Origin: JAVVHH01 sp965276815
GTDB taxonomy: Bacteria > Pseudomonadota > Alphaproteobacteria > Acetobacterales > Acetobacteraceae
Direction of reading: 5' to 3'
DNA length: 64,000 nt
Assembly: GCA_965276815.1 (NCBI GenBank)
Contig: CBDIBE010000008.1
Coordinates: forward strand, 1 to 64,000
Below the pieces are notes generated by a model. It saw only the letters and a program-made list of their open reading frames with translations, did not search any database and had not been told where the DNA came from. The stretch's first letter is position 1. Each line of letters opens with the position of its first letter. Below, one piece after another: positions 8,761-17,039 of the stretch. Position numbers and translations under genes: made by a program.

Positions 8761-9474
8761 TTGCCGACGGATATCTTCAAAGTCTCGGGCGACCCCGATC
8801 TCGCAACAATCTATTTTCGTGGCGACACATCGATCGACTTATTCCATCACGCAGTTTACGAGGGCAAAAGACCGCCGCCCGACCTGCCTATCCGGCTATA
8901 TAGCAGCGATTTCGATCGCAGCGATTTCGGGTCACACACGCCCGCGGTGCTGACATCCTGCCTGTACCTAAGTCTGGGCGCACTCCTGCTTTCGGACGAG
9001 GCGATCGCCGTACTTGGGCCGGTGCTCAATCCGGCGGGTTATTTCATCGACACCGAGCTGGATGCCGAGCGGATTTACAAGATCTTCGTCTGTGAGCGTA
9101 GGCTGGACGTACTGGACGAGGAGCGAGCGGAGCTTAAGCGGTTCTCAACCGGCAATATATGGGACGTCCTGCGCTACGCGTTCCATGAAGACCGGCTGGA
9201 GGGCGCCGACATCTTCAAGGTCAAGGGCGTGCAGGCCGACCTGCTCGTCACCGATCGGTTCGTCTCGCTTGTCAACGAACACAAATTGCGCGGCTTCGAA
9301 TTCGTCAATGCCTGGAACCGCGCGACCGGCGGCGTCCGCTTCAACCCGGACGAGTCCACATACGAAGCGTATCCCGGCGAGAGCCAAGCGATCGGCGAAG
9401 CCAGGCGCCGCGCCATGCGCGAGATACTCGCCCGAGACCACGCCGAACGCCGCGCCCGCGAACGCAACACGTAG
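8761..9474 (+). CDS. Imm11/DUF1629-like immunity protein, copy 1
   Basis: 237 residues starting at TTG, set five bases after a strong GGAGG that lies inside the toxin-tail codons. The C-terminal part shows the DUF1629/Imm11 pattern: ADIFKVKGVQADLLVTDRF, then LRGFEFVNAWN. These families are small cytoplasmic proteins that neutralise a cognate toxin of polymorphic or contact-dependent systems. A near-identical gene lies 1,146 bp downstream; most differences fall in residues 17-28 and a few positions of the N-terminal third. No functional toxin is present here, so it is probably an orphan immunity gene retained for protection against kin. Family assignment is from motif memory, not a search. Confidence 0.75.
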   Translation: MPTDIFKVSGDPDLATIYFRGDTSIDLFHHAVYEGKRPPPDLPIRLYSSDFDRSDFGSHTPAVLTSCLYLSLGALLLSDEAIAVLGPVLNPAGYFIDTELDAERIYKIFVCERRLDVLDEERAELKRFSTGNIWDVLRYAFHEDRLEGADIFKVKGVQADLLVTDRFVSLVNEHKLRGFEFVNAWNRATGGVRFNPDESTYEAYPGESQAIGEARRRAMREILARDHAERRARERNT

Positions 9475-9500
9475 GCCGGGTTGCGCAAAGCGCATCCGGC
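9475..9500 (+). repeat. Hairpin after immunity copy 1
   Basis: Directly after the TAG stop, an imperfect inverted repeat (arms GCCGGGTTGCGC and GCGCATCCGGC around AAA) can form an ~11-bp stem with one bulge. The identical 26-mer follows immunity copy 2. It resembles REP-type palindromes and could act as transcript end or mRNA stabiliser; there is no U-tract. Confidence 0.55.
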
Positions 9501-9530
9501 CACCTCGCCGGCCAATAACCCCCAAACCGC

Positions 9531-9650
9531 GGCGTGTGCGCCGAGATCGCGCCGTTGTTGATGATACGGCCGCCGATCGGCGACTGTTCCCGCATCATGG
9601 AATACGCCGCCCGCGCGCACAGGAAAGACCCGATCAGATTGCCGACGACC
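9531..9650 (-). pseudogene. Short-chain dehydrogenase fragment, duplicated
   Basis: About 115 bp closely match 10999-11115, the interior of the complete SDR gene downstream (CGCCGAGATC, GCCGTTGTTGATGAT, CGGCGACTG and GCCGCCCGCGCGCACAGGAA blocks in the same order). Scattered substitutions and a small indel near 9640 show it is an old copy. It corresponds to the SDR stretch around the catalytic serine and NNGSISAHTP. No open frame of useful length remains; it marks the right part of a duplicated segment. Confidence 0.7.
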
Positions 9651-9716
9651 CGCCACCGAAACGCAACGCACCAACTTGCGCCGCAACTTGAGGCTTGCCC
9701 CCAACGACCCTCGCCA

Positions 9717-9904
9717 ATTCAAGGCCTGCTATACCAGTTGGGAATTGGCCTAGATACGCCGGAGAATGGAGTGCCATTACCGGCCGAATTTCACAGGCGG
9801 CTGCATACGGACAGGCGAGGAACATCCTTCAGGAGATCAGAGCGAGGATCATCCGCGAGGAGCAACTATACCAGACGACAGGCAGAATGCCGGATTGGAG
9901 GTAA
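9717..9904 (+). pseudogene. AHH-nuclease toxin remnant (copy 2)
   Basis: One frame encodes LYQLGIGLDTPENGVPLP followed by AEFHRRLHT (about 9729-9809), the signature C-terminal half of AHH (HNH/endonuclease VII superfamily) toxin domains: a GI-x-LD, NGV-x-LP and an HxxLHT block. A second frame takes over at about 9800 with QARNILQEIRARIIREE and ends ...MPDWR at 9902-9904. About 20-25 residues expected between the two (the Y-Y-x-x-V helix) are missing, so an internal deletion and frameshift have killed it. The upstream AHH motif itself is absent. Its last codons hold the GGAGG site of immunity copy 2. Confidence 0.6.
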
Positions 9905-9906
9905 GC

Positions 9907-10623
9907 TTGCCGACCGATATTTTCAAAGTTTTGGGCGATCCTGATCTCGCGACCATTTACTTTGGCAACGAAGCATCGGCTGCCTTATTTCGTGAGGCAG
10001 TTTACGAGGGCAAACGACCGCGCCCCGACCTGCCTATCCGGCTATATAGCAGCGATTTCGATCGCAGCGAGTTCGGAGCACACACGCCCGCGGTGCTGAC
10101 ATCTTGCCTGTACTTAGATGTGGGCGCACTCCTGCTTTCGGACGAGGCGATCGCCGTGCTTGGGCCGGCTCTCGATCCGGCGGGGTATTTCATCGACACC
10201 GAGCTGGATGCCGAACGGATTTACAAGATCTTCGTCTGTGAGCGTAGGCTGGACGTGCTGGACGAGGAGCGAGCGGAGCTTAAGCGGTTTCCGTCGACCG
10301 GCAACATATGGCGCGTCCTGCGCTACGCGTTCCATGAAGACCGGCTGGCGGGCGCCGACATCTTCAAGGTCAAGGGCGTGCAGGCCGACCTGCTCGTCAC
10401 CGATCGGTTCGTCTCGCTTGTCAACGAACACAAATTGCGCGGCTTCGAATTCGTCAGTGTCTGGAACCGCGGGACCGGCGGCGTCCGCTTCAACCCGGAC
10501 GAGTCCACATACGAAGCCTATCCCGGCGAGAGCCAAGCGATCGGCGAAGCCAGGCGCCGCGCCATGCGCGAGATACTCGCCCGAGACCACGCCGAACGCC
10601 GCGCCCGCGAACGCAACACGTAG
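9907..10623 (+). CDS. Imm11/DUF1629-like immunity protein, copy 2
   Basis: 238 residues from a TTG start with the same GGAGG-TAAGC spacing as copy 1. The two proteins are nearly identical over the last 150 residues (one extra Pro in RFPSTGNIW here) and keep ADIFKVKGVQADLLV and the LRGFEF motif. By contrast, residues 17-28 read FGNEASAALFRE here against FRGDTSIDLFHH in copy 1, with nearly every non-aliphatic position changed. A duplicated, uninterrupted coding frame beside destroyed toxin genes suggests the immunity function is what selection keeps, possibly with shifted specificity. Confidence 0.75.
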   Translation: MPTDIFKVLGDPDLATIYFGNEASAALFREAVYEGKRPRPDLPIRLYSSDFDRSEFGAHTPAVLTSCLYLDVGALLLSDEAIAVLGPALDPAGYFIDTELDAERIYKIFVCERRLDVLDEERAELKRFPSTGNIWRVLRYAFHEDRLAGADIFKVKGVQADLLVTDRFVSLVNEHKLRGFEFVSVWNRGTGGVRFNPDESTYEAYPGESQAIGEARRRAMREILARDHAERRARERNT

Positions 10624-10649
10624 GCCGGGTTGCGCAAAGCGCATCCGGC
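10624..10649 (+). repeat. Hairpin after immunity copy 2
   Basis: Same 26-base inverted repeat as after copy 1, again starting immediately after the TAG stop. Here it lies between two convergent genes (immunity copy 2 and the SDR), where a bidirectional transcript end would be useful. Confidence 0.55.
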
Positions 10650-10688
10650 CACCTCGCCGGTCAATAACCTCCAGACAACCGTCTTATG

Positions 10689-11441
10689 CTAGCCGCGTCC
10701 GACGAAGGGCATTTTCGTCGCCATGACGGTTACGAACTGCACGTTGGCGTCGAGCGGCAGCTCGGCCATGAACTTGACCATGTCGCCCACATGCGCCGAG
10801 TCCATGCGCGGCTCGGCCATCATGGCGCCGTTCGGCTGCGGCACGCCGCGGGTCATGCGCTCGGTCATCGGGGTCGCCGCGTTGCCGATGTCGATCTGGC
10901 CGCAGGCGATGTCGAAGGGCCGGCCGTCGAGCGACAGCGACTTGGTCATCCCGGTGATCGCGTGCTTGGTTGTGGTGTAGGGCAGCGAGCCCGGCCGCGG
11001 CGTGTGCGCCGAGATCGAGCCGTTGTTGATGATGCGGCCGCCCATCGGCGACTGGTGCCGCATGATGGCGAACGCCGCCCGCGCGCACAGGAACGAGCCG
11101 ATCAGGTTGACGCCGACCACGCCCAAGAACTGGTCGACGCTCAGCTCGTCGATCGGCAGCGCCGGCGTGCCGCCGCCGGCATTGTTGAACAGCAGGTCGA
11201 GCCGGCCCCATTTTGCCTTCACCTCGGCAAACGCCGCGTCCACCGCTTCGGGCTTGGAGACGTCGGTGGGAAGGATCAGAAACTTTCCTTCCGGCACGAG
11301 CTTTGCCGTCTCCTCGAGCGCGTCGCGGCGCCGGCCGACGAGGGCCACGCTCCATCCGGCTTCGGCGAGCGCCAACGCCGCCGAGCGGCCTACGCCGCTG
11401 CCGGCGCCCGTGACGAGGGCGAATTTGCTGCGCTCAGCCAT
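10689..11441 (-). CDS. Short-chain dehydrogenase/reductase
   Basis: 250-residue classical SDR: cofactor motif TGAGSGVG at 11-18, structural NNAG at 86-89, catalytic Ser at 142 or 144 (NGSIS), Tyr155 and Lys159 in YTTTK. A Rossmann-fold NAD(P)-dependent alcohol/ketone oxidoreductase; Arg and Gly after the second strand (VGRRRD) suggest NADPH. Substrate unknown. It lies just downstream of phaZ on the same strand, so hydroxyacyl metabolism is possible but unproven. An inner fragment of this gene is duplicated at 9531-9650. Confidence 0.9.
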   Translation of the reverse strand: MAERSKFALVTGAGSGVGRSAALALAEAGWSVALVGRRRDALEETAKLVPEGKFLILPTDVSKPEAVDAAFAEVKAKWGRLDLLFNNAGGGTPALPIDELSVDQFLGVVGVNLIGSFLCARAAFAIMRHQSPMGGRIINNGSISAHTPRPGSLPYTTTKHAITGMTKSLSLDGRPFDIACGQIDIGNAATPMTERMTRGVPQPNGAMMAEPRMDSAHVGDMVKFMAELPLDANVQFVTVMATKMPFVGRG

Positions 11442-11491
11442 GACCTGCTCCCATGTTGTAACGGGAGCATGTCACGCCGCGTCGCGCCGGG

Positions 11492-12706
11492 CTACTGGTT
11501 GGCCTCGATGAAGCTCTTGATCCGGGGCAGGATCTCCGAGCGCCACTTGCGGCCGTTGAAGATGCCGTAATGACCAACGCCGGTCTGCAGCATCTGCATC
11601 CGCCGCTCCACTGGGATCGAGGAGCACATCGTGTGCGCCGCGATCGTCTGGCCCGGCGCCGAGATGTCGTCCAGTTCGCCCTCCACGGTCATCAGCGCGG
11701 TGCGCTGGATGGCGGACGGGGTCACGGTTTCGCCGCGGACCAGCATGCGCCCCAGCGGCAGATCATGCTTCTGGAAGAAGATCTCGACCGTTTGCAGGTA
11801 GTAGCCCGCCGGCACGTCCATGACCGCGAGATACTCGTCGTAGAAGCGGCGATGCGCGACGGCGCTGTCATTGTCGCCCCGGATCAGGTGATCGAACATG
11901 CGCCGGTGCGCTTCGACGTGCCGCTCGGGGTTCATCGAGATGAAGGCGGCGAGCTGCAGGAAGCCCGGATAGACCCGGCGGAACGCGCCGGGATGCCATG
12001 GCGGCACGGTGTCGATGCAGTTGCGCTCGAACCAGCCGATCGAATTCTGCTGGGCAAGCTTGGTGACGACGGTCGGCGCGGCGCGGGTGTCCACAGGGCC
12101 TCCCATCAGGGTCATGGTGCGCGGCTGCGCCGGGTCATTGCGCGTGGCGAGCAGGGAAACGGCGGCGACCACCGCCGGCGCCGGCTGACAGACGGCGACC
12201 ACGTGAGTCTCCGGGCCGAGGTGCCGCATGAAGCCGATAACGGTCTCGATGTAGCTGCCGAGGTCGAAATCGCCGTCCAGCAGCGGCACCATGCTCGCGT
12301 CCCGCCAATCGGTCACGAACACTTCGAGCCCGGCATCGATCATATCCTGCACGGTGCCGCGCAGCAGCGTCGCATGGTGGCCGCTCATCGGCGCCACCAG
12401 CAGCACGCGCGGCCCGACCGGGGCGCCCGGCGCGGTGAAGCGCAGCAGACGGACGAAGGGCTGGTCGATTGCGACCTCTTCGGTCACCGGCTCCTCGGAG
12501 CCGCGACGCGCCTTGATGTTCCAGTTAGGCTTGCCGCGCGGGCGGAATACGTCGTCCGCCACATCGGCCCAGGCTACAGCGAAGCGGCTGGGCCAGGTCA
12601 GAAAATCGGGGCCCAGCGGCGATCGCAGCACAGTGCTGGTGGCATTTGCCCACATCCGGGCAGGGAACATGGCCGCCATCGCGGCATCGCGCAAAGAATA
12701 GAGCAT
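11492..12706 (-). CDS. phaZ: Intracellular polyhydroxybutyrate depolymerase
   Basis: 404 residues of the PhaZ1 family, which mobilises native cytoplasmic PHB granules. The nucleophile is Cys173 in AVCQPAPAV, the Cys-box used by this family in place of a Ser lipase box, consistent with an alpha/beta-hydrolase fold. The acid is probably in EGELDDISAPGQT and the catalytic His at about 379 in GVGHYGIFNGRKW, ending with the conserved PRIKSFI. No signal peptide, as expected for an intracellular depolymerase. No PHB synthase is visible in the window. It precedes the SDR gene on the same strand with a 50-bp gap, which may be part of the same transcript. Confidence 0.93.
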   Translation of the reverse strand: MLYSLRDAAMAAMFPARMWANATSTVLRSPLGPDFLTWPSRFAVAWADVADDVFRPRGKPNWNIKARRGSEEPVTEEVAIDQPFVRLLRFTAPGAPVGPRVLLVAPMSGHHATLLRGTVQDMIDAGLEVFVTDWRDASMVPLLDGDFDLGSYIETVIGFMRHLGPETHVVAVCQPAPAVVAAVSLLATRNDPAQPRTMTLMGGPVDTRAAPTVVTKLAQQNSIGWFERNCIDTVPPWHPGAFRRVYPGFLQLAAFISMNPERHVEAHRRMFDHLIRGDNDSAVAHRRFYDEYLAVMDVPAGYYLQTVEIFFQKHDLPLGRMLVRGETVTPSAIQRTALMTVEGELDDISAPGQTIAAHTMCSSIPVERRMQMLQTGVGHYGIFNGRKWRSEILPRIKSFIEANQ

Positions 12707-12737
12707 TATACGAAAATCTCATCAGTTTATGAAAATA

Positions 12738-13157
12738 CTACTTACGGCTAAGAAGGGGCAGGTCTGCTTGTGCTTCAGGGGTCCGGCGCCGGCGCGGGGG
12801 CGCCGGAGCGGCACGTAAACGCAGCAACTCATCCAACATCCGATCGACAGTCTGCCAAATCGGCTCGTCGCCCACCCGCTCCTGCATAATGAGCCGGTGC
12901 GCGGCCAGGGTGACGTTCAGCGTGCCGCGGGTCGTCTCCGGCCGCGGCGAGCGCATCTGCACCAGCGCCTTTTCGACCTCCTCGAGCGGCATTGCCATGG
13001 TTTCGGCAATCGCGGCCGGCTCGGCGCCGGCGCGGCGGAGCTTGCGCGCCTTGGCGGCTTGTTTCTCGTCGAGCGCGATCGCAGGCCGCAGCAACTGCGT
13101 CCGCCGCGACATCTCGCCCGAGCCGCTGCCCGGCGCCTTGCCTTTGAAACTGTCCAT
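12738..13157 (-). CDS. Conserved hypothetical protein, charged, possible helix-turn-helix
   Basis: 139 residues, strongly basic, no signal or membrane segment. The middle region (AKARKLRRAGAEPAAIAETM followed by AMPLEEVEKAL) looks like a short helix-turn-helix of the kind seen in sigma-like or resolvase-type DNA-binding proteins, and the C-terminal half is rich in Arg and Pro (PAPPRRRRTPEAQ). ATG at 13157 opens the frame. It sits 31 bp upstream of phaZ on the same strand, so it might be a regulator or granule-associated factor for PHB use. I do not recognise the family. Confidence 0.7.
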   Translation of the reverse strand: MDSFKGKAPGSGSGEMSRRTQLLRPAIALDEKQAAKARKLRRAGAEPAAIAETMAMPLEEVEKALVQMRSPRPETTRGTLNVTLAAHRLIMQERVGDEPIWQTVDRMLDELLRLRAAPAPPRRRRTPEAQADLPLLSRK

Positions 13158-13216
13158 CCCGTGACGTTACCTGGCGCACCGTGTCATTTTTGCAACAGAC
13201 CTGGCGTCGATAAGCC

Positions 13217-14326
13217 TCAATAGACCACCACGCTGCGGATACTCTCGCCCCTGGCCATCAGGTCAAAACCCTCATTGATCCGCTCGAGCGGCAGCGTGTG
13301 GGTGATCAGGTCGTCGATATTGATCTTGCCTTCCATATACCAGTCGACGATCCGCGGCACGTCGGTCCGGCCGCGGGCGCCGCCGAAGGCAGATCCCTGC
13401 CAGACCCGGCCGGTCACCAGTTGGAACGGACGGGTGCCGATTTCCTGCCCGGCGCCGGCCACGCCGATGATCGTGCTCTTGCCCCAGCCTTTATGCGCGC
13501 ACTCCAGCGCCTGGCGCATCAGCGTGGTGTTGCCGACACATTCAAAACTATGATCCGCGCCGCCCCCGGTCAGTTCGACGAGGTGGGCGACAACGTCGCC
13601 GCTGACCTCCTTGGGGTTGACGAAATGCGTCATCCCGAACTTCGCCGCGAGCTCACGGCGGCCTGGGTTGATGTCCACGCCGACGATCTGGTCCGCCCCC
13701 GCGACCCGCGCGCCCTGCACCACGTTGAGGCCGATCCCGCCCAGGCCGAACACCACGACGCGGTCGCCGGGCTGCACCTTGGCGGTGAACAGGACCGCGC
13801 CGACTCCGGTGGTCACCCCGCAGCCGATGTAGCAAATCTTGTCGAACGGGGCGTCCTTGCGGACGCGGGCGACGGCGATCTCCGGCAAAACGGTGTAGTT
13901 CGCGAAGGTCGAGCAGCCCATGTAGTGCAGCACCGGCCGGCCCTGATAGCGGAACCGGCTGGTCCCGTCCGGCATCAGCCCCTTGCCCTGCGTGGTGCGG
14001 ATCTTCTGGCAGAGATTGGTCTTCCGGCTGAGGCAGTACTCACACTCGCGGCATTCCGGCGTGTAGAGCGGGATTACGTGGTCGCCAACCGCCACCGAAT
14101 GCACGCCGGGGCCGACTTCTTGCACGATTCCAGCGCCTTCGTGGCCGAGGATCGCCGGAAACAGGCCTTCCGGGTCCGCGCCGGACAGGGTGAACTTGTC
14201 GGTATGGCAGATTCCGGTCGCCTTGATTTCAACGAGCACCTCGCCCTCGCGCGGGCCGTCGAGTTGTACGGTCTCGACCTGAAGCGGCTTGCCAGCTTCG
14301 AAGGCGATGGCGGCGCGGACATCCAA
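13217..14326 (-). CDS. adhC: S-(hydroxymethyl)glutathione dehydrogenase / class III alcohol dehydrogenase
   Basis: 369 residues, the normal size of class III zinc alcohol dehydrogenases. Catalytic zinc ligands: the Cys in GICHTD, His in GHEGAGIV and Cys in IGCGVTTGVGA; structural zinc site is the four-Cys cluster CRECEYCLSRKTNLC. The NAD-binding GLGGIGLNVVQG follows. It oxidises the glutathione adduct of formaldehyde and can reduce S-nitrosoglutathione. A TTG at 14326 is chosen as start because AGGAG lies seven bases upstream and the mature family length results; ATG further upstream adds residues unlike the family. The gene is alone on the minus strand, with HU divergent on its 5' side. Confidence 0.93.
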   Translation of the reverse strand: MDVRAAIAFEAGKPLQVETVQLDGPREGEVLVEIKATGICHTDKFTLSGADPEGLFPAILGHEGAGIVQEVGPGVHSVAVGDHVIPLYTPECRECEYCLSRKTNLCQKIRTTQGKGLMPDGTSRFRYQGRPVLHYMGCSTFANYTVLPEIAVARVRKDAPFDKICYIGCGVTTGVGAVLFTAKVQPGDRVVVFGLGGIGLNVVQGARVAGADQIVGVDINPGRRELAAKFGMTHFVNPKEVSGDVVAHLVELTGGGADHSFECVGNTTLMRQALECAHKGWGKSTIIGVAGAGQEIGTRPFQLVTGRVWQGSAFGGARGRTDVPRIVDWYMEGKINIDDLITHTLPLERINEGFDLMARGESIRSVVVY

Positions 14327-14531
14327 TTGCGTTCTCCTAGGTGGCGTTCCCGCCACAGAATAGCCCGGAATATCGCATCTTCCCAGGCCGCGGGCTTGCC
14401 GATTGCTGGAGCTTACGGATAACACTGCTCTTAGGCCGACTCCGACAACACGGGTAATGCTCCGGTTTGCCTGGGGTGACAGAAGGGCCCCGAACTTTGG
14501 ATTTGCTTAAACGAACCGGAAAGGACGTCTG

Positions 14532-14855
14532 ATGAACGTTACTGAATTGGCCGAACAGATCGCCACTAAGCACGGGGTAGAGAAGAAACAGGCAAGGCAG
14601 CTTGTCGAAGCCGTGTTCACTGCGGTTGTCGATGCCGCGACCAAGGGTGAAGAGGTCAGCATTCCCGGTTTTGGCAAGTTCAAGGTGGCCGAGCGCGAGG
14701 CGCGGCAGGGCCGCAACCCGGCCACCGGCGAGACCATTCAGATCGCCGCCTCCAAGAAGCTCGCCTTCACGCCTGCCAAGCAGGTGAAGGACAAGATGAA
14801 CGTCCATGAGGCTCCCAAGCCCGCCGGCCGGGCCAAGGCTGCCGCCAAGAAGTAA
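14532..14855 (+). CDS. hup: HU-family DNA-binding protein with basic tail
   Basis: 107 residues: a standard ~90-residue HU/IHF fold (MNVTELAEQIATKHGVEKKQ start, GFGKFKVAEREARQGRNPAT arm region with the conserved RQGRNPATGE, and AFTPAKQVKDKMN) plus a 17-residue Pro/Ala/Lys tail (APKPAGRAKAAAKK) often seen in alphaproteobacterial HU. It bends and compacts DNA. The ATG at 14532 follows CCGGAAAGGACG. About 205 bp of non-coding sequence precede it, shared with the divergent ADH gene. Confidence 0.95.
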   Translation: MNVTELAEQIATKHGVEKKQARQLVEAVFTAVVDAATKGEEVSIPGFGKFKVAEREARQGRNPATGETIQIAASKKLAFTPAKQVKDKMNVHEAPKPAGRAKAAAKK

Positions 14856-14941
14856 GCCGACCGCAAGCCGCCGCCGTGCGCCCGACGCCGGCGGCGGGTA
14901 CCTCACCGCCTCCGCGCAATCTCCCCGGGGGGATGTTGGTC

Positions 14942-16117
14942 ATGAAATACGCTCTGGCGCTGCTCTGTTCCTTCGCGCTCGCGGCAGCCGCGCCGGCACG
15001 CGCGGAGGGACAGGGGCCGCTCACGGTCGGATTGCTCGTTACGCTCTCCGGACCCGGCGCGGTGCTCGGGCAGCACGCCAGGGACGGGTTCGAGCTCGCG
15101 CTCAAGCAGCTGCACAACCGGTTTGGCGGGCGCGACGTCAATCTGGTGGTGGTCGATGACGAGCTGAAACCCGACATTGCCGTGGCCCGCGCCCGGCGCC
15201 TGATCGAGCAGGACAAGGCCGATTTCATCGTCGGCCCGATCTTCAGCAACGTGCTCGCGGCAATTTTCCGTCCCGTGACCGCGGACGCGATTTTGATCAG
15301 CCCGAATGCCGGCTCCAGCATCTTCGCCGGCAAGAGCTGCAGCCCGAACTTCTTCGTCACCTCCTACGAGAACAACCAAGTGCACGAAGTCTCCGGCCAA
15401 TATGCGCAGGAGAAGGGCTATAAACGTGCCTTCCTGATCGCGCCGAACTACCAGGCCGGCAAGGACGCGATGGCCGGGTTCAAGAACAAGTTCAAGGGCG
15501 AGATCCTCGACGAAGACTACGTCCCGCTAACCCAGCTCGACTTCCAGGCCGACCTCGCCCGCATCGCCGCCGCCAAGCCGGACGTGGTCTACGCCTTCAT
15601 GCCCGGCGGCCTCGGCGTCAACCTGGTCAAGCAGTACCGCCAGTCGGGCCTGGCCGAGGGTATCCCGTTCCTGTCCGCCTTCACCGTCGATGAGAGCACG
15701 TTGCCGGCACAGAAAGATGCCGCGGTGGACATGTATGGCGGGGCGACCTGGGCCCCGAACATGGACAACCCGGCCAACAAAACATTCGAGCCCGCGTTCG
15801 AAGCCGCCTACAAATACATACCCGCGGTCTACGCGATGCAGGGCTTCGACGCGGCCCAGGTGATCGACACCGCGCTGACTAGCCTGGGCGGCGAGACCCG
15901 CGACCGGGACAAGCTGCGCGCGGCGGTGCACGACGCCGGCGCCAAGATCCAGTCGCCGCGCGGCGCCTTCCGCTTCAACACGAACGGCTACCCGATCCAG
16001 GATTTCTACCTGGTTCAGGTCACCAAGCGGGCGGACGGGCAGTTCGAAACCGAAATCCGCGAGCAAGTGTTCCACGACTACGCCGACGCATTCGCCCAGG
16101 ATTGCCCGCTCAAGTAA
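14942..16117 (+). CDS. Branched-chain amino acid-type ABC substrate-binding protein (LivK-like)
   Basis: 391 residues with a Sec signal (MKYALALLCSFALAAAAPARA) and the type I periplasmic binding fold of the Leu/Ile/Val receptor family: LTVGLLVTLSGPGAVLGQ, then DFIVGPIFSNVLAAIF, and a late VYAMQGFDAAQVID. ATG 14942 is preferred over ATG 14933, which overlaps the GGGGGG ribosome site. First gene of a five-gene importer with overlapping or nearly touching reading frames. Such receptors bind amino acids, amides, urea or aromatic acids; the true ligand cannot be read from sequence. Confidence 0.92.
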   Translation: MKYALALLCSFALAAAAPARAEGQGPLTVGLLVTLSGPGAVLGQHARDGFELALKQLHNRFGGRDVNLVVVDDELKPDIAVARARRLIEQDKADFIVGPIFSNVLAAIFRPVTADAILISPNAGSSIFAGKSCSPNFFVTSYENNQVHEVSGQYAQEKGYKRAFLIAPNYQAGKDAMAGFKNKFKGEILDEDYVPLTQLDFQADLARIAAAKPDVVYAFMPGGLGVNLVKQYRQSGLAEGIPFLSAFTVDESTLPAQKDAAVDMYGGATWAPNMDNPANKTFEPAFEAAYKYIPAVYAMQGFDAAQVIDTALTSLGGETRDRDKLRAAVHDAGAKIQSPRGAFRFNTNGYPIQDFYLVQVTKRADGQFETEIREQVFHDYADAFAQDCPLK

Positions 16118-16118
16118 C

Positions 16119-17039
16119 GTGACCCTTTTGCTGGTGCAGGTCCTCAATGGCCTGCAGTTCGGCGTGCTGCTGTTCCTGATTGCGGCCGGGCTTACCCTGG
16201 TGTTCGGCGTGATGGACCTGATCAACCTGGCGCATGGCGTCCAATATATGATCGGGGCGTATTTGGCCGTGGTGCTTGAGGGATGGACGGGCTCGTTTTG
16301 GCTCGCCCTGCCGCTCGCGGCGGCCGCTTCCTTCGTCATCGGGCTGCTCTTGGACGCGCTGGTGTTCAGTTGGTTGCTTGGCCGCAACCATCTCGACCAG
16401 GTGCTGGCGACGTATGGGTTGATCCTGCTGTTCGAGGAGGGCGTGCGCACTCTGTTCGGCGCGGCGCCGCAGTCTTTCGCGCTGCCCGATGCCCTGGCGG
16501 GCACGGTGGCGCTGCCTGGCGGGCTCAACTATCCGGTCTATCGCCTGGTCCTGCTGGCCTGCGGGCTGGTCGTCGCCTTGCTGCTCTGGGCGGTGATCGA
16601 GCGGACGCGGATCGGCATGCAGGTGCGCGCCGGCGCCAGCGATGCACCGATCCTCGAGGCGATGGGCGTGAACGTGCGGCGCCTGTTCACCTTGGTCGTC
16701 GCCGCCGGCGCCATGCTGGCCGGGTTCGCGGGCGCGGCGGCGGCACCCTTGGTCGCCGTCGAACCTGGGATGGGCGGCAACGTGCTGATCCTGGCCTTCG
16801 TCGTGGTCGTGGTCGGCGGGATCGGCTCGGTCTATGGCGCATTCGTCGCGGCGATCCTGGTCGGCATGGCCGATTCGCTGGGCCGGACCTATATGGGCGC
16901 CGCGCTCCGCCTGGTGCTGACGCCGTCCGCCGCCGGGATCGCCGGGCCGGCGCTGGCGTCGATGTCGATTTATCTGCTGATGGCTTGTGTGCTGGGATTG
17001 CGGCCCCAGGGATTGCTGCCGGCTCGCGGCCGGGTATGA
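16119..17039 (+). CDS. livH: LivH-like ABC permease
   Basis: 306 residues starting with GTG one base after the binding-protein stop. About eight hydrophobic helices; begins VLNGLQFGVLLFLIAAGLTLVFGVMDLINLAHG, the N-terminal signature of LivH, and contains the ERTRIGMQVRAGASD cytoplasmic coupling segment and VVVVGGIGSVYGAFVAAIL near the end. It forms half of the inner-membrane channel with the LivM-like protein. Its stop overlaps the next ATG (ATGA), showing translational coupling. Confidence 0.94.
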   Translation: MTLLLVQVLNGLQFGVLLFLIAAGLTLVFGVMDLINLAHGVQYMIGAYLAVVLEGWTGSFWLALPLAAAASFVIGLLLDALVFSWLLGRNHLDQVLATYGLILLFEEGVRTLFGAAPQSFALPDALAGTVALPGGLNYPVYRLVLLACGLVVALLLWAVIERTRIGMQVRAGASDAPILEAMGVNVRRLFTLVVAAGAMLAGFAGAAAAPLVAVEPGMGGNVLILAFVVVVVGGIGSVYGAFVAAILVGMADSLGRTYMGAALRLVLTPSAAGIAGPALASMSIYLLMACVLGLRPQGLLPARGRV

